A stretch of 64,000 nucleotides of DNA from Nectonema munidae (lineage: Eukaryota > Nematomorpha > Nectonematoida > Nectonematidae): NCBI GenBank assembly GCA_030549495.1, contig JAUIRK010000875.1, positions 186,001-250,000 on the forward strand, read 5' to 3'. Numbering within the stretch: the stretch's first letter is position 1; every line of letters begins with the position of its first letter. The notes below the pieces were generated by a model, which made no database searches, was not told the DNA's origin, and saw only the letters and a list, made by a program, of their open reading frames with translations. Position numbers and translations under genes: made by a program. Positions 1 through 19,337 of the stretch are shown here, in pieces.

Positions 1-520
1 ACTTTATTTCGTTCAATATTAAAGATCAAGTTTTCAAAAAAAGAAACAAAATTATTGGCTAGATCCTTATTGGTGGTGGGTAATCTATATATATTGTGAA
101 CCGTGATATTTTTCTGTTTTTGTAGATAAAGGTCAACACTCTGATATTCGAACGAATCAATAAAATGTGCACTTTCACAAATTTGATAATTGATGTCATT
201 CCTAACAAAAAATAGGAGACCGCCATGCTTAGAACATCATTTAGGGATATTTACTGTAAAATAATTAGGTATAAGGAAATAATCCTAATTTTTATCTAAC
301 CAGGTCTCTTGTAAACATATTAGAGTTAAATCTTTTACTATGCATGTAGACAACTTATTCAAAAAAATTACAAGCTCAGCGAATTTACTTTTTAGTGATT
401 GCGCATTAGAGATAAAATATTCATATCATATAATCCGTATAACTTCTAATTTAAATTAACTTCATGTGAACTTTTGAGTTGACTGTTAGTATCTAAATAT
501 AGGTTAGTGTGATACAATAA
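1..520 (-). pseudogene. LINE ORF2 endonuclease remnant (APE type)
   Basis: Reading the minus strand gives broken stretches of an apurinic-like endonuclease: NAQSLKSKFAELVIFL, then LICLQETWLDK (the conserved catalytic Glu of the QETW motif), then SKHGGLLFFVRNDI (the GG-V-FV block), then VDLYLQKQKNITVHNIYRLP. Several stop codons interrupt it. It follows ORF1 on the same strand in the order expected for a LINE, so 1543 down to 1 is the 5' portion of one element that continues beyond the left edge of the window. Confidence 0.75.
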
Positions 521-847
521 AGTTTTACCTTTTACCATCATGGAATAAAGTGATGATCTCAACGCGTTTCAATTCCTTGATAACATATGGACAACTGTAA
601 CTCATTGATGCATGATTAATTGATGACTCTCCATTTTTGATACACGGCACTTTACAGATTCCATCATCATAAAGAAGGTAAAATCATTTTCCTTGAGGAA
701 GGAGAAAATTTCAGGAGCTACTTAACAAGAATCTTTTTTTCATTTTGGATATCTTTTGAAAAAAGTACATCAAAAGTTCTACCATCATCAAACATTTTTT
801 TGATAAATTCATTTTTGTTCATAATCAATTCAGTCAACAAGTTATTT

Positions 848-1543
848 TCAATACTTTGTGAGATAACAAATGAAACTCTTGGTTCTAACAGCTTTTAATT
901 GTTCTTCTTTCCCCAAAAGATTTTCAGCTTTTTCTAGACTTTGATTGTCTGGAAAACGAAGTCTGAATACTTTTTTCGTCTTCTTATTGGATAACATTTT
1001 AACTCCATTTAGAATGAGTGATGTCTTTTCAGCTAATTGATCGACTTTCAAGCACTCTAATTTTACATATAAAGTGTGTTGTTTATTTTTAGGCCCTCTA
1101 ACTGCGTTAGCGAATGTAAATGACGATTGCGGTGATTTTGCAACATCTCTACTACAACAAATATTTTTTTGAGATTCTTTTGTTTCTTTCATCTCCTTCA
1201 GAGAGCTTGATATTAAAGTCAAATCTTCAACATGTTTTTCAAAATTTGTTTTCAACGAGTAAATAACTTTATTTTGGACATCTAATTGAGGTTTCAACTC
1301 ATTTACTACATTTGTCAGATTAGCAATCAGCGAATTAGATTTTTCTTTTTCTCTTATTTCTGAAACACGACACTTTTGACAATGCCATTTGATTCCTTCG
1401 TTATTATATTTATCGAGAATTTTAAATAAGGAGGGATCAAATGTTTGGCAATTATAACATAGCCACTTTTCACAGCAATCGCACTTCACAAGACGAGACG
1501 ATCTTAATGGACAACTCTCACATTCCCAGCTTTCATTCTCCAT
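848..1543 (-). CDS. LINE ORF1 protein with PHD-like zinc finger
   Basis: ORF1 of a non-LTR retrotransposon, which would bind the element's RNA. The first 55 residues hold a cysteine-rich finger: an initial C-x2-C pair, then CDCC, then C-x2-C, then WHCQKC, the spacing of PHD-type fingers common in CR1/jockey-group ORF1 proteins. Residues about 60-120 are rich in K, E, L and S and look coiled-coil forming. The last 80 residues (TLYVKLECLKV to the end) resemble the RNA-recognition-like domain of such proteins. The ATG at 1543 is the first start and opens the finger. Downstream on the same strand lie endonuclease remnants of ORF2, supporting a LINE. A likely continuation in another frame just below 848 suggests the C-terminus is frameshifted. 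The clade is not settled. Confidence 0.75.
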   Translation of the reverse strand: MENESWECESCPLRSSRLVKCDCCEKWLCYNCQTFDPSLFKILDKYNNEGIKWHCQKCRVSEIREKEKSNSLIANLTNVVNELKPQLDVQNKVIYSLKTNFEKHVEDLTLISSSLKEMKETKESQKNICCSRDVAKSPQSSFTFANAVRGPKNKQHTLYVKLECLKVDQLAEKTSLILNGVKMLSNKKTKKVFRLRFPDNQSLEKAENLLGKEEQLKAVRTKSFICYLTKY

Positions 1544-1814
1544 GAATAAAATTGAAAAGTAAAAGAGAAACTTATTACTTCAAAATTTTTCAGAAGATAA
1601 TTGAGGATTATTGGTGTTGAACATTAGAAACAACAATTTTGATATTTAAAGAAAAATTATAGCGATGAAAAAATTGAGTAGAAAAACTTTAGAAAAAAAA
1701 AATAACTGTTCTTAATATATATTAACTCGTTTCTAAATGAGATTAAGAGCAAAAACGTACATTTTTATGCTTACGTAGATAAAATTTCTATACTCATTAA
1801 TTTTTCGAACAGTA

Positions 1815-2295
1815 ATATTATTGAAACAAATGAAATGCCCAACTTTATCTACAATAAATTAAACAAAAGGAACTTATCCATAAGAAATGATAAACTAAAG
1901 CTATACCTTTTCCTTCTATACGCAATTTTAGTAGGTTTTAGTTTTAATATAGTTGAACATACATTTATGTTATCAGAATCAATAAAATTTCTCGGAATAA
2001 TTATTATTGATAAAAAAAATTTTTGGAAGTTTCAAATTGACCCCTTAGTAACAAAATTTAACAGCTCATTTTTTTTAATATTTTTTTATAACAGTTATTT
2101 ACCTATAACAGTAAAATTTTACTTTATAAATCACTTGTTTTACCTGTAATATCCTTTTCATTAGAAAACTAGAGCGATATCAATTTGGATGTAATTCTAA
2201 TAATCCAAAAAAAGATAATTGGATCTGTATATAATCTTAAATACAACGAGCATACAAATGAAAAATTTAGAAAAATGAAATGTTTTAAAATTCAA
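1815..2295 (+). pseudogene. LINE reverse transcriptase C-terminal fragment
   Basis: The plus strand encodes a peptide with the block KFLGIIIIDKKNFWKFQID followed by a helix-rich region, matching the post-catalytic thumb of CR1/jockey-group reverse transcriptases (usual pattern: FLG-I-D-L-W--HI). After a shift or stop the tail VILIIQKKIIGSVYNLKY continues the family pattern of QKKA-R-IF. Only this C-terminal piece is present. It is an independent fragment from the minus-strand LINE at the left edge. Confidence 0.6.
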
Positions 2296-2577
2296 GGCAT
2301 GTAAAAAATAATTCTTAAAATTGCAATCAAAATGTTCTCTTGTCAATGCCCTATCAATTTTATTAATTTTTTTTACAATAATAGGCAAATTTTGATAAAA
2401 ATGAAAAAAGATTTCCTTACAAGCTTCATGTTTATCGTACAAAAAAAAACAAATTATCCTAACAAATTAGATTTTTTAAAATACTTTACAGTTTAAGTTC
2501 ATTTAATCACATTATAACTGAATTTTTTGATCAACAAGAGTTTGTTAAACGGCTTTTTTCAAAAGACACCTTTCATT

Positions 2578-2878
2578 GGGTATGACTAAAATATGCGGAG
2601 TAAAGATTAGATGTGCCGAATAGCTAAAAATAAATTATTTTGAGATCAATTTTAGAAATAATATTATTATATATTTAACTTAGTTGAAAAATTATACTTT
2701 TTGTTGGGTAAAAATTTTTTCGTTTAAATTTTGATGATTAAAATTTTTAAAATTTTTTATGATTTTTTAAATAAATAATATATATACTAATATTATTTGT
2801 AAAACTGATCTCAAATTAATTTATTTTCAGCTATTCAGAACATCTAATCTTTACTCGGCACATTTTAGTCATACCCCC
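2578..2878. mobile_element. TIR miniature element with about 100-bp arms
   Basis: The left arm starting GGGTATGACTAAAATATGC and the right arm, read in reverse complement, starting GGGTATGACTAAAATGTGC match for roughly 100 bp with few differences. The centre is AT only. No coding capacity. The target duplication is not clear, so the superfamily is left open. Confidence 0.6.
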
Positions 2879-3360
2879 TACTGAACATAACTTCCTACTA
2901 AACATAAATCTTTCGTGTGAAAGTAGGATGTTGCATGCAGGTACTGCACCCAATATCACTCATGCACAACGTGTACAGTTAAACATGATGCGAATAAACA
3001 CTTTTGTTTCAAATGCTTCTACACAAAAATCCTCAAAACCACATAATTAACTCTAAAGCTTGATCAACTCTTTCCATGCTGAAAAAAAATATTCCAAGTA
3101 TAATAACTATCTACTTCCTCTTTTCTTAAGCTTCCAACTTTTTTCTTGATGTTGTTAATGATGATCTATACGATAAAGAACCTTTCAATTTTTTGAAGAT
3201 TATATCTTTTTGGTGTTATTGAGAACTGTTTTCCAAATTATTTCCACGTAAAGCCTTCCTCATCCTTCTTCTCTTCATAGCTCAAACTACTCCATCTCAA
3301 CCTCAGAATCTTGTGTAATAAGTATGATACACTTTATAAAATAATTTTCTTATTGAACTC

Positions 3361-4315
3361 ACTAAAATCACGAATCCATATCCACTGTGGAATTTTAATA
3401 TTGCTGGATTTAATTTCATTTATAATTCTAGATCCACTGGTAGAGGCGGTGGAGTTGGTATCTACTTAAAAACACTATTCATCTACTCTATCATGAATTT
3501 TTCCACTTTAATACACACACTTTTGAAGGTTGTAAACTACTCATTCATACTTTTGGTTATGATTTCTGCATTCTACTGCTGTATCGACCCCCTTCAAGCA
3601 ACTACGCAATTTTTTTACATTACACAAGTTTCTATCTTCCAACTCAAACACCAAGTATGTAATTCTGTGCGATTTTAATATTAATCTTTTTAAAATCCAC
3701 CCTGATTCTTATTTTGCTAAATTTTTCCATTCCCTTTAGTCACACGACTTATATCCTTGTATCACTAAAGCTACCTGTAGCTCCCATACCAAACACCGTC
3801 TAATAGACAACGTTTTCTTCAACTTTTCGTTCAATTTTTTTTTCTACAACTTTTTATCAGACATATGAGACCACTTACCGTCTCTTTTATTTATAAATTC
3901 CTCACTCGTTTTTCCTCTTTCAATATCTCCTCTTTTTGTAAGCATTTATCGTATATTAACTGGAAAGTCATCAACACCAATTCTTTTAATGTGAATCTCT
4001 CCTTTGTTTGTTTTCTTTACATTTTCCCCAATCATTTTGAAATTTATTTTATTCCTAAAAAACTTATCAAGAAACAATACGCCAACGAATGGTATAATGA
4101 TTCTCTTTTTACTATTAACAAACCCAAGCTTAAGATGTTTAAAATTTCAAAAAAGACAAATCCCAACATATCTATTCCAGCTTTTATAGATATTCTATTA
4201 ACAAAGCCAAGGGCTATTATTTTGAAAGAAGTTTTTCATGCAATTCGATAAATAAATGGGAAGTTCTCAAAAGCTTTTGGAAATTATGTTAGTGATAAAG
4301 ATGCATGGTTTTGAA
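3361..4315 (+). pseudogene. LINE ORF2 endonuclease and linker relic
   Basis: The plus strand shows APE endonuclease blocks in order: FNFIYNSRSTGRGGGVGIYL, then CDFNINLFKIHPDSYFAKFF (the GDFN catalytic region with C in place of G), then HRLIDNVFFN (the LIDN block). It continues into the endonuclease-RT linker (VINTN to KKQYANEWYNDSL) and KWEVLKSFWKLC. Several frameshifts and stops are present. The reverse transcriptase domain is absent, the homology ending near 4.3 kb. Family: CR1/jockey-like by motif order. Confidence 0.65.
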
Positions 4316-4949
4316 ATTTGTAAAAAAAACTAATTTTCAAGCGAATAACTGTTATATATTTTTTAAAGAAAGAAAGAAATTTATTGAAGTTACAAGAAAC
4401 AACATTGAGAATATGGTTTTAAAATAATTCCAAGAGCACAACAAAGCTAATAAACGACAATACTTATGTCGTTCGGTTATTTGATAATTCGAAACAATAT
4501 GTAATTTTCTTATATATAAATAATATATTTTATATATAAAATATTATATTTAAAAACAATATAGGTATTTATATCCATAAGTATGTATTACAGAATTTAT
4601 ATATGTACGTCGTACATGCATGTAGGATTATAAATATATATATAATAAGGGTCACTAAAAAGGTTTTAAAACAGATTTCATTAGGTACAAAAGTGAGAGC
4701 AAGACATATGTGTTGCCTTTATTGTTTTTTTTAAATCTATTGATTCAAAGTTTATTATAACCTATAATAACCGAAGTAAAAAGCTAAAACTATATTCTAT
4801 GAAATTATTTTTGCTATAATTTTTCACTTGTTATACTTTGCGTTTTTTATTAAGAAGAGCATGGTTTTATTTCTCACTGGATTACTATAATAAAAAATAT
4901 CTGGTAATTATTTTTATAATATGCTATTTTATTTTTCTACGTGTTAAAA
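4316..4949 (+). other. AT-rich upstream region of the TMED gene
   Basis: No gene is visible. The stretch holds TATATA-rich runs and lies immediately upstream of the TMED start codon, so the promoter and 5' UTR must be here or in an upstream non-coding exon. No convincing TATA box or initiator can be chosen in such AT-rich sequence. Confidence 0.4.
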
Positions 4950-12690
<7,741 letters not shown>

Positions 12691-12794
12691 TCAGACTTTT
12701 TGTCTTGATTTTCATTTGATTTTAGTATGTAAATAAGTTGGTAACTATGTACAAATTATATATGTATATATCTACATTAATATATATTTTTTTC

Positions 12795-12800
12795 AATAAA
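12795..12800 (+). terminator. Polyadenylation signal of the TMED gene
   Basis: AATAAA about 105 bases after the TMED stop codon, the first such hexamer on the plus strand. Position and sequence fit the canonical signal; cleavage was not shown. Confidence 0.6.
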
Positions 12801-13149
12801 TCATCTCTATTTTGTAATTTATGTCGCCTCCTCTCTATAAAGTATAAGCATTGCATTATTCCACCAATGACTTATTGTAATACAAAAATGAGAAGAGATA
12901 TTATTCATCTAGCATTCATGGTATCATATACATTAACATTCTAGCTTTTTAACAATCAAGCAATGAGTGAATTTCGTTAAATATAAAAAATGATGAACCA
13001 TTATTATCCTTGATTGAAAATGAGTTACGTAAAAAGGTAGATGTTACGATTGGCTAAATTATATTATAACTGTGTCAAACATTATACAATGAGGGTGTGC
13101 ACAAAAGTGTACACCAGGATGCGCCTAGTGTGCACACTTGTGAAAGATT

Positions 13150-13300
13150 AGTTTTTTCCTATAATGGTACCATAGGGTATTTTCATCGAAAAGGCACAAG
13201 TGCGCCTCTTGTATCGAAGTATGAGGAAAGCAAGCTTGATGTCCTTGAGTTATCGAATCCAGCATCTAACCAACCATACTCACGCCCCTACATAAATAAA
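13150..13300 (-). repeat. tRNA-like SINE, copy 1 (minus)
   Basis: In reverse complement it reads GGGGCGTGAGTATGGTTGG, TTAGATGCTGGATTCGATAA, then TCGATACAAGAGGCGCAC and ends ACCCTATGGTACC. It matches copies at 22.2, 28.98, 33.95, 46.45 and 52.07 kb. The plus-strand copies carry GAGTTCGATCCC, a Pol III B-box-like word. Confidence 0.75.
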
Positions 13301-13794
13301 TATAATTTATAATAAATGCAAGCATATATGAAGTAAAGATGAAAAAGGTATTATATTTTGTTCATTATCATTTTGGTTTGACACAATTTCAAAAAAAGAA
13401 GAGAATACTTCTTTCAAAATTTTCAATTCATGAAGGCATCTTAGTGATCTTCTTAGAAGTAAAGACTTCAAAAATTTTCTTACCTTTTGGAAGACTTGGA
13501 TATAAGTAATATAACTATTCTTGCTTTTTTACAAGAGAATAGAATAAAAAAAACTTTTTTCTGGGGTAAACATTAAGGTTTTTGAAGTGTGCACATACAT
13601 AGACACTAGGAGATAATGGGTGAAAAATTCAGTGTATGGTAAGATGCAACAAAAATGTCTATGAAGTTCTTTTTCCTTTATATGTGATCTCCAAGATTGT
13701 GAACATAGGAAAAAAAGTAATTTTGAAGTTTTGGTTTTAGTTCAAGAAAGTTGATTCAATGAGGAAAACTCTGATTTCATAGCGAACATTTTGC

Positions 13795-14145
13795 CGAATA
13801 TTATCAAGAACTCAGCTTACTGGTCGTCAAAATCGCAGCACAATCGTAATGTTGATCGAGGCTTTTCATTGGCTCATTAACGTTTGCTTCAAATAGGTAG
13901 GCCTTTACGTATCTTGGGTTATTTGTGATCACCTGAACGTGTTCCACTCTTTTAACGATTTTATAAGCACGAAAGCCTCTATTTCGCTTGGATTCGAAAC
14001 TTTTTTGGCCCACGCTACCTTTTTAGTTCGAAAAAGATCACACCTCTCCAGTTTTACTTGAGTAAGTAAACCTTGACTCCAACACTTACTTCCAACTTCG
14101 ACTCGTGAAAATCTTTTAAACAATCTTGAATAATATATATTGTGT
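13795..14145 (-). other. Unrecognised coding-like stretch (broken)
   Basis: GC content and codon-like structure rise above the surroundings on the minus strand, and two overlapping open frames of 69 and 64 codons end here. Neither is recognised. The open frame changes along the stretch, so it looks like a decayed gene or mobile-element fragment. No function can be given. Confidence 0.35.
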
Positions 14146-14452
14146 AAGCTTTACATATGAGTTGTTTCACTCTTTTTGTTCCTTGTTTTTTAGGTTTTAT
14201 GTAGCAATAATCAGGAGAGGAAGTGAAGATTGAACTTGATCGATCCCATGCAATTTTTTCAACTCTTTCGTGAGGCGATTTTCATGGATAGTTCAATACT
14301 TTAACCCGAGTTCAAACATAAGTCATTGATGAAATGCGTAAGGTGTCTAATCTTAATTTCATTGAAACACAGGTGTATTATCTTGAATTAAAGAAACACT
14401 GATATCCTGTGTGTATTCATAAAAAAAGTCTGACATTTTGTGCTTTTTATTA

Positions 14453-15392
14453 TTACTTCACAGCACAAATAATTTTCTTCCAGCAGACACAGTATATATA
14501 CAATACAAAGAGCCACAACGAAACATTGTGGCTTGAAAATATAATAAGTTCAGTCATCATTCTAATGGTGTAGCACTTGGTGACATAGCGCCCGAGTTTT
14601 AATCGACCATAAATTCTCATCAAGTTATGAGAACTTACTACATCTTTTAAAAAGCTAATAATTTTATACAAAGTCCACCTCAAATTTAATGACTATTTTG
14701 CTCCTGTTTTTTGCATATCAGTTTCTCAAAACTTGGTACTCTGCTACTGATAGTAATTCGCATATCTGCTTGTGCACTCACGCGATTTCTAGATTTAGTC
14801 TTTATTGACAAAAGAGTACTAAATCCGGCCTCGCACAAGTAAGTTGTCACAAATGGAATACGCATACTTTGTGCTTTTTTACAAAGTCTTGGAAACATCT
14901 CCATTGCCGAGCACCAATATTGTTCCAAAGTTTTGCTTTCAAACTGCATTTCAAAAACACAGGTTGTGCGCAATTCAATAAGATCATCTTTCAACGTTTC
15001 ATCATTCGGCATATAATCCAAATTAAAAGAATATGGATTTATTATCCATTTTTCAGAGGCTTCTAGATTTCCCCCTTCAAAATATCCACCAAATGACTTG
15101 CATAATATTTCCAAATGGTTACCAATTTCTTCTCGAACACTTGGAATTAGGGACTCATCTTCATCGGTCATTTCTTCGAGTGATAGAAAATTCAAAAGTT
15201 TACCTTTTTCAACTCGTCGACGACAGAGATGTAACTTTTCTTTGAAAGCATTTAATTTTTCACTACATTCTAATATATTTTATTAAAAACTAAAGTTTAG
15301 ACACTTCTTATATTTAAATGTAGTACTTCGTACGCCCTGAGGTAAAGCGTCGCACCCCATGGGGGTAGGGCACCCCTGGTTGGGAACCCCTG
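14453..15392 (-). mobile_element. hAT transposon relic with transposase C-terminus
   Basis: The right boundary is a hAT terminus (inverted: CAGGGGTTCCCAACCAGGGG). On the minus strand, 15195-14686 encodes 169 residues ending in the hAT dimerisation region: FVTTYLCEAGFSTLLSIKTK, then SRNRVSAQADMRITISSRVP and a QEQNSH tail. This is the pattern of ZBED5/SCAND3-like transposases, where ALSS---P is usual. The left terminus was not found and the N-terminal two thirds are missing, so the element is 5'-deleted. Confidence 0.8.
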
Positions 15393-16549
15393 TCGAGAGT
15401 AAAAGAACAGAAAAGTTTGTTATATACAAATTGCATAAATGTAGTATAAAATTTGAGAAAGTATTTTATGTATACTGCAATAAAACTAAAGTATGCGCCA
15501 AATGATGTATATATATTATATGAAGGCTTTAGCTAGGCTTGATGCAAATGGGAAGAGAATGAATATGACGGATGATACTTGAGCATCCACTAATTTTACT
15601 TTCGTTTTTTATAAAAAAAAACCTTGCTTTTTAAATCAACAATAAAGATCTGAATTTAAAAATGGAAATAAAAAGATGAAATAGAATTTTGTGCACGAAT
15701 AAGTATGTGAGTACCATTCGAGTTTTTTTCCATTGAAATCTAATCACAGTAAGATATATAGTAAGTAAGTAAGATATATAGTAGTCACAGTAAGTTGACT
15801 TGGAATCGTTATTACTAAAAATAACTTCGCTATAGTTATCATCACTTAGAACAAAAAAGAATCTAGAATTTTTTTTGTCATTTTGGTTACATTCAAAAAA
15901 AAAATTCGTTACCTTTCCTTAATTTTTTCTAAAAAAAATAATAAAAATTCGAATACATAATTACTTAGAAAGAAAATCATATATAATTTGCTGATATATA
16001 TTCAAATCAAAGAAAAAAACTTAAAATATTTCCATTTAAATATAAAAATTAGACAAAAATTTAAAGTAAGTTTCAAATCTAAATTGAAACAAACATTCAA
16101 ATACTTCCTGTGAATTTTTCTACAGGCTTTTTTTGTATGAAGATCCAAAATTTTATTCCATAAACATTGAAAAGATGAATGTTAATCTCGAATTATAGGT
16201 AAAGATTTGAAATATTTAAAAATGAGAAGTTAATAATGAGATGAATAAATTAATATTATATATACTTCAGGTTGATTTTAACTCCTTTATCACAAAAATA
16301 TATATAACAGAAACATGGTGAAGGTAACAAATTATTAATATATAAAAAATACCTTATGGTTATCGTTACTTTTTAGTTTGAACTACAACGAAAATACCTT
16401 TATCTTCCCAACTCTATTTGTTAGTTCTATCTGTCACCATTAAAAGAAGTTAGTATGAGCATCAATTAATTATTATGTTACACCTGGGATAACTGTTCTA
16501 GTACGAAAGAAATTTTTTTGCCTAAAATCTAAATGTAGTAAATTATTCT
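15393..16549. other. AT-rich intergenic stretch
   Basis: No gene or recognisable element. It includes a short local repeat around 15750-15785 in which AAGATATATAGTA occurs twice. Confidence 0.5.
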
Positions 16550-17140
16550 AGTGAGAAAGCTTCAAACCAGCAAAACACTTGCAGAAATTGCGATAACCCA
16601 AACATACTGAGGAAATTATGCTTCCAGACTGGGTATTGGTCCTCCGACAGAACGGTTTTACAAAAAGAACTTCAATTCATGTGCAAATTAATACAATCTT
16701 CTCGTAATTTCAAGGCATCATTTGAATGGTACTCCAAATTTATGAATAAGCATGAAAATAAGTTCCACCATCAAGTGATTAACAAAAGGAACGCTAATGA
16801 CTATCTTCATGTATCTCAAATATACATGAAACTCGTGTTTTTGACTACACAGTGAATAGAACTGTGCGTACAGTATAGTATATATTTGGTTAACAAAATT
16901 GTACTTGTCAGAAGAACACGAAATGAAAAAATCATTCCAGTATTCTTTTGTGTGCTTGTGCAAAATAAATGCCAAACAAAGGACTGTTCTAAAGGAAAAT
17001 TTATGAGTGGTGTTGTGGCCCATCTGAACCAAAAGGGTTATAAGGATAAAAACTTACAAACACGATTTCCACAGGATGATAAGCAAGAGCAGGACATCAG
17101 AAGAGCAAGCCTGCAACTCTTTGCAGAATCAAATGATTAG
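16550..17140 (+). other. Unrecognised coding-like stretch
   Basis: One plus-strand frame stays open from about 16552 to 17137 except for a single stop near 16855. It begins NQQNTCRNCDNPNILRK and ends ASLQLFAESND. The amino-acid mix (K, N, Q, several C) and the end shortly before an AT-rich tail look protein-like, yet I recognise no family. It could be a processed or degenerate host exon, or a fragment of an unlisted transposon. Confidence 0.35.
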
Positions 17141-17694
17141 AAGTTTTTTAATTCGAATAAACACATTCAAAGTATCTTCAATATTGTACGTATGTTAAAC
17201 AAATTCTTGTTAATTTCTTGCCTGTGCATAAAATAAAGTAAATTAGGGCATTCGAGGCGTTTTTGACTTCATTCGATTGTGCCTGCCGCAATTAACGATC
17301 AAAGCGGTTCTGAAAATTTGGTTGTATTGAGATTAATTAGTTATAGCTGGAAAGTAAGTTCGTTAGTAAAATGGGTAGAAGAATGTTAAATAGAGCCTTT
17401 CCTTGTTAGCTAATACTGATATATAAAAGACGCATGACACGATAACCAGTGAAACACAATATTCGATATTAAGTCAATCAAACTTTCTGACGTAGACGAT
17501 CCTAATAATATTTGATGTAATGATGAATTCTCTTATTATTACTTTTACCTCAATTTGATTCGTGGCTGCAAATTAATCACTTACTTAAAATCATATTTCC
17601 ACATCCAAAGATATCTCATTTTTATTAAGTAAATAAACAAGTAGTAAACTTCCATCGTGAAAAAATTATACTTAGACTAAAATATATTTTACAA

Positions 17695-17785
17695 TTCTGC
17701 CGTTAACGACCAGAATAATCAGACGATATCTAATGTAAAGAAGATTTGTATTAAAGAGAATTGATAAACGCAGACAATTAAATAA
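17695..17785. mobile_element. piggyBac-like miniature, truncated copy
   Basis: Starts CCGTTAACGACCAGAATAAT and carries AGACGATATCTAATG and AACGCAGACAA. It matches copies at 12048 and 24645, but the right terminus is missing. Confidence 0.7.
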
Positions 17786-19061
17786 AGATATACTACTATT
17801 GAAATACGATAAAGACTTTCCTGGTATATACAATATACAAAAAGTTATGCTTATCAAAATATTTTTCAATAACATGAATATTGAAGCGACGCTAAGGCTA
17901 CCTTTCCTAAGGTTTTGAGATGACTATATATATTAGCAAATGAAAAAGTAAGATATATGAAAAATCGTAAATTTGTAAGTTGAAAAGCAATGCAAACGTT
18001 TTCGGAAATACTGCCTTTTTCAAAGTTTGAGTTTTGAAAGGAATAAAATTTTTCAAAGTTAAATATTTTAGCTTTTATAAGCTTTAATTTTTTTTAATTT
18101 ACAATAACATGCAATTTATCTAAGATAATGATGAATGTAGTATTAGGCAGGTAGAAAAGATGGAAATTGATATAGAGAACTATTATCCAGTAAATACATA
18201 AAATATAGTGTAGTGAGGAAGATAGAATATGTACCATGATTGACAGCAACATTGATCTGAGAATCTGTTAATTGACTGAGTGTATAATAAATAAAAAAAA
18301 CCACTGTAGTACACAGCTACATTATTTTTAAAGTAAATTCCAGAATACCTCCTTTCATTATTATTTTCAAATGTTAACAGAAGAGCATGCTAAATCGTAA
18401 AAATAGGAAGAAAAATCTTTATTAAAATAAATTAATACATTTTTGAAAATATTGAAATTTTAAAAGAAAGTAAAATAAATATCTCTTAAAAGTAAATGAC
18501 ATTTGTTATATATTTCACCAAAAACCTTATGGAGATGAAGTGTATGAAGAAAAATTGAGCGTGGCGAAGATTGAGGTTATAAAATAATAAATTTTAATTC
18601 TTGGAGATAAAACTGATGTAGTATTGAAAAAAAATGAGGACGCATCTTAGAAGCATCATGTATGAAGTTAAGGGAGAAGCATCACAGTTGAGGAGAAACG
18701 CTAGGAGAGCTTTAATTTGAGGAGAGGCAGTTCACTTGAATATTAAAATTGGTATAGCACTGAAAAATGCAGGTAGTTTTGAAAAAAGATCATAAAAAGC
18801 TTTTAAATTAAATATAATTATTGCAAATATAGGAGTTACACAACTGTCTTCATTTATCTATCCAACTATAATATATTTTTAAAATGTCCCAAAAATACAC
18901 ATAGATGATAAAATAGGATTATGCATTGCAAATTTACAAATTCTAGGAAGAAGATGGTGAAATTTTTAAAAGCAAACATCTAGAAGAACATGAAAATTGT
19001 ACACGGGATGCGAAACAAATCACACACAACACACGCATACAAAGCAATTCGAAGGCGGTCA
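17786..19061 (-). other. 3' flank of the unnamed minus-strand gene
   Basis: No coding signal. It would hold the 3' UTR if exon F is the last exon. The plus-strand TTTATT near 18418 would be an AATAAA on the minus strand, but that hexamer is weak evidence in such AT-rich DNA. Confidence 0.35.
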
Positions 19062-19337
19062 TCAGTAATTGCATTTAATGGGTTGCTTGAGATTTTTGCA
19101 GAACACCCTCTTACGGAGAATTTTCACGGGAAAAAAGTTGTTCTTGTAGGCATTTACGTTTGGCTTCTTCAGTTTTGCGCTAGTTGCAACACAATTATTG
19201 CTGATGTCGCGCAAAGAAACAAGACCAACAACTCTCGAAGAATTCGTTTCATTTTTCAATAGACGAGCACGTTGTAAATTGTGAAAACGAGGAAGTGTTC
19301 TGCGGTAGTTATTATTTGCGCCGCCTTTTTGATGATT
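19062..19337 (-). CDS. Unnamed gene, exon F (probably terminal)
   Basis: Begins after TTGTTTTAAG in phase 0 with NHQKGGANNNYRRTLPRF and reads 91 codons to TGA. It is clearly richer in GC and CpG than its flanks. A GTAAGA motif inside (after base 19115) could act as a donor, giving a shorter internal exon. The terminal reading is preferred because the frame stays open past it for 18 codons. Confidence 0.6.
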   Translation of the reverse strand, partial: NHQKGGANNNYRRTLPRFHNLQRARLLKNETNSSRVVGLVSLRDISNNCVATSAKLKKPNVNAYKNNFFPVKILRKRVFCKNLKQPIKCNY

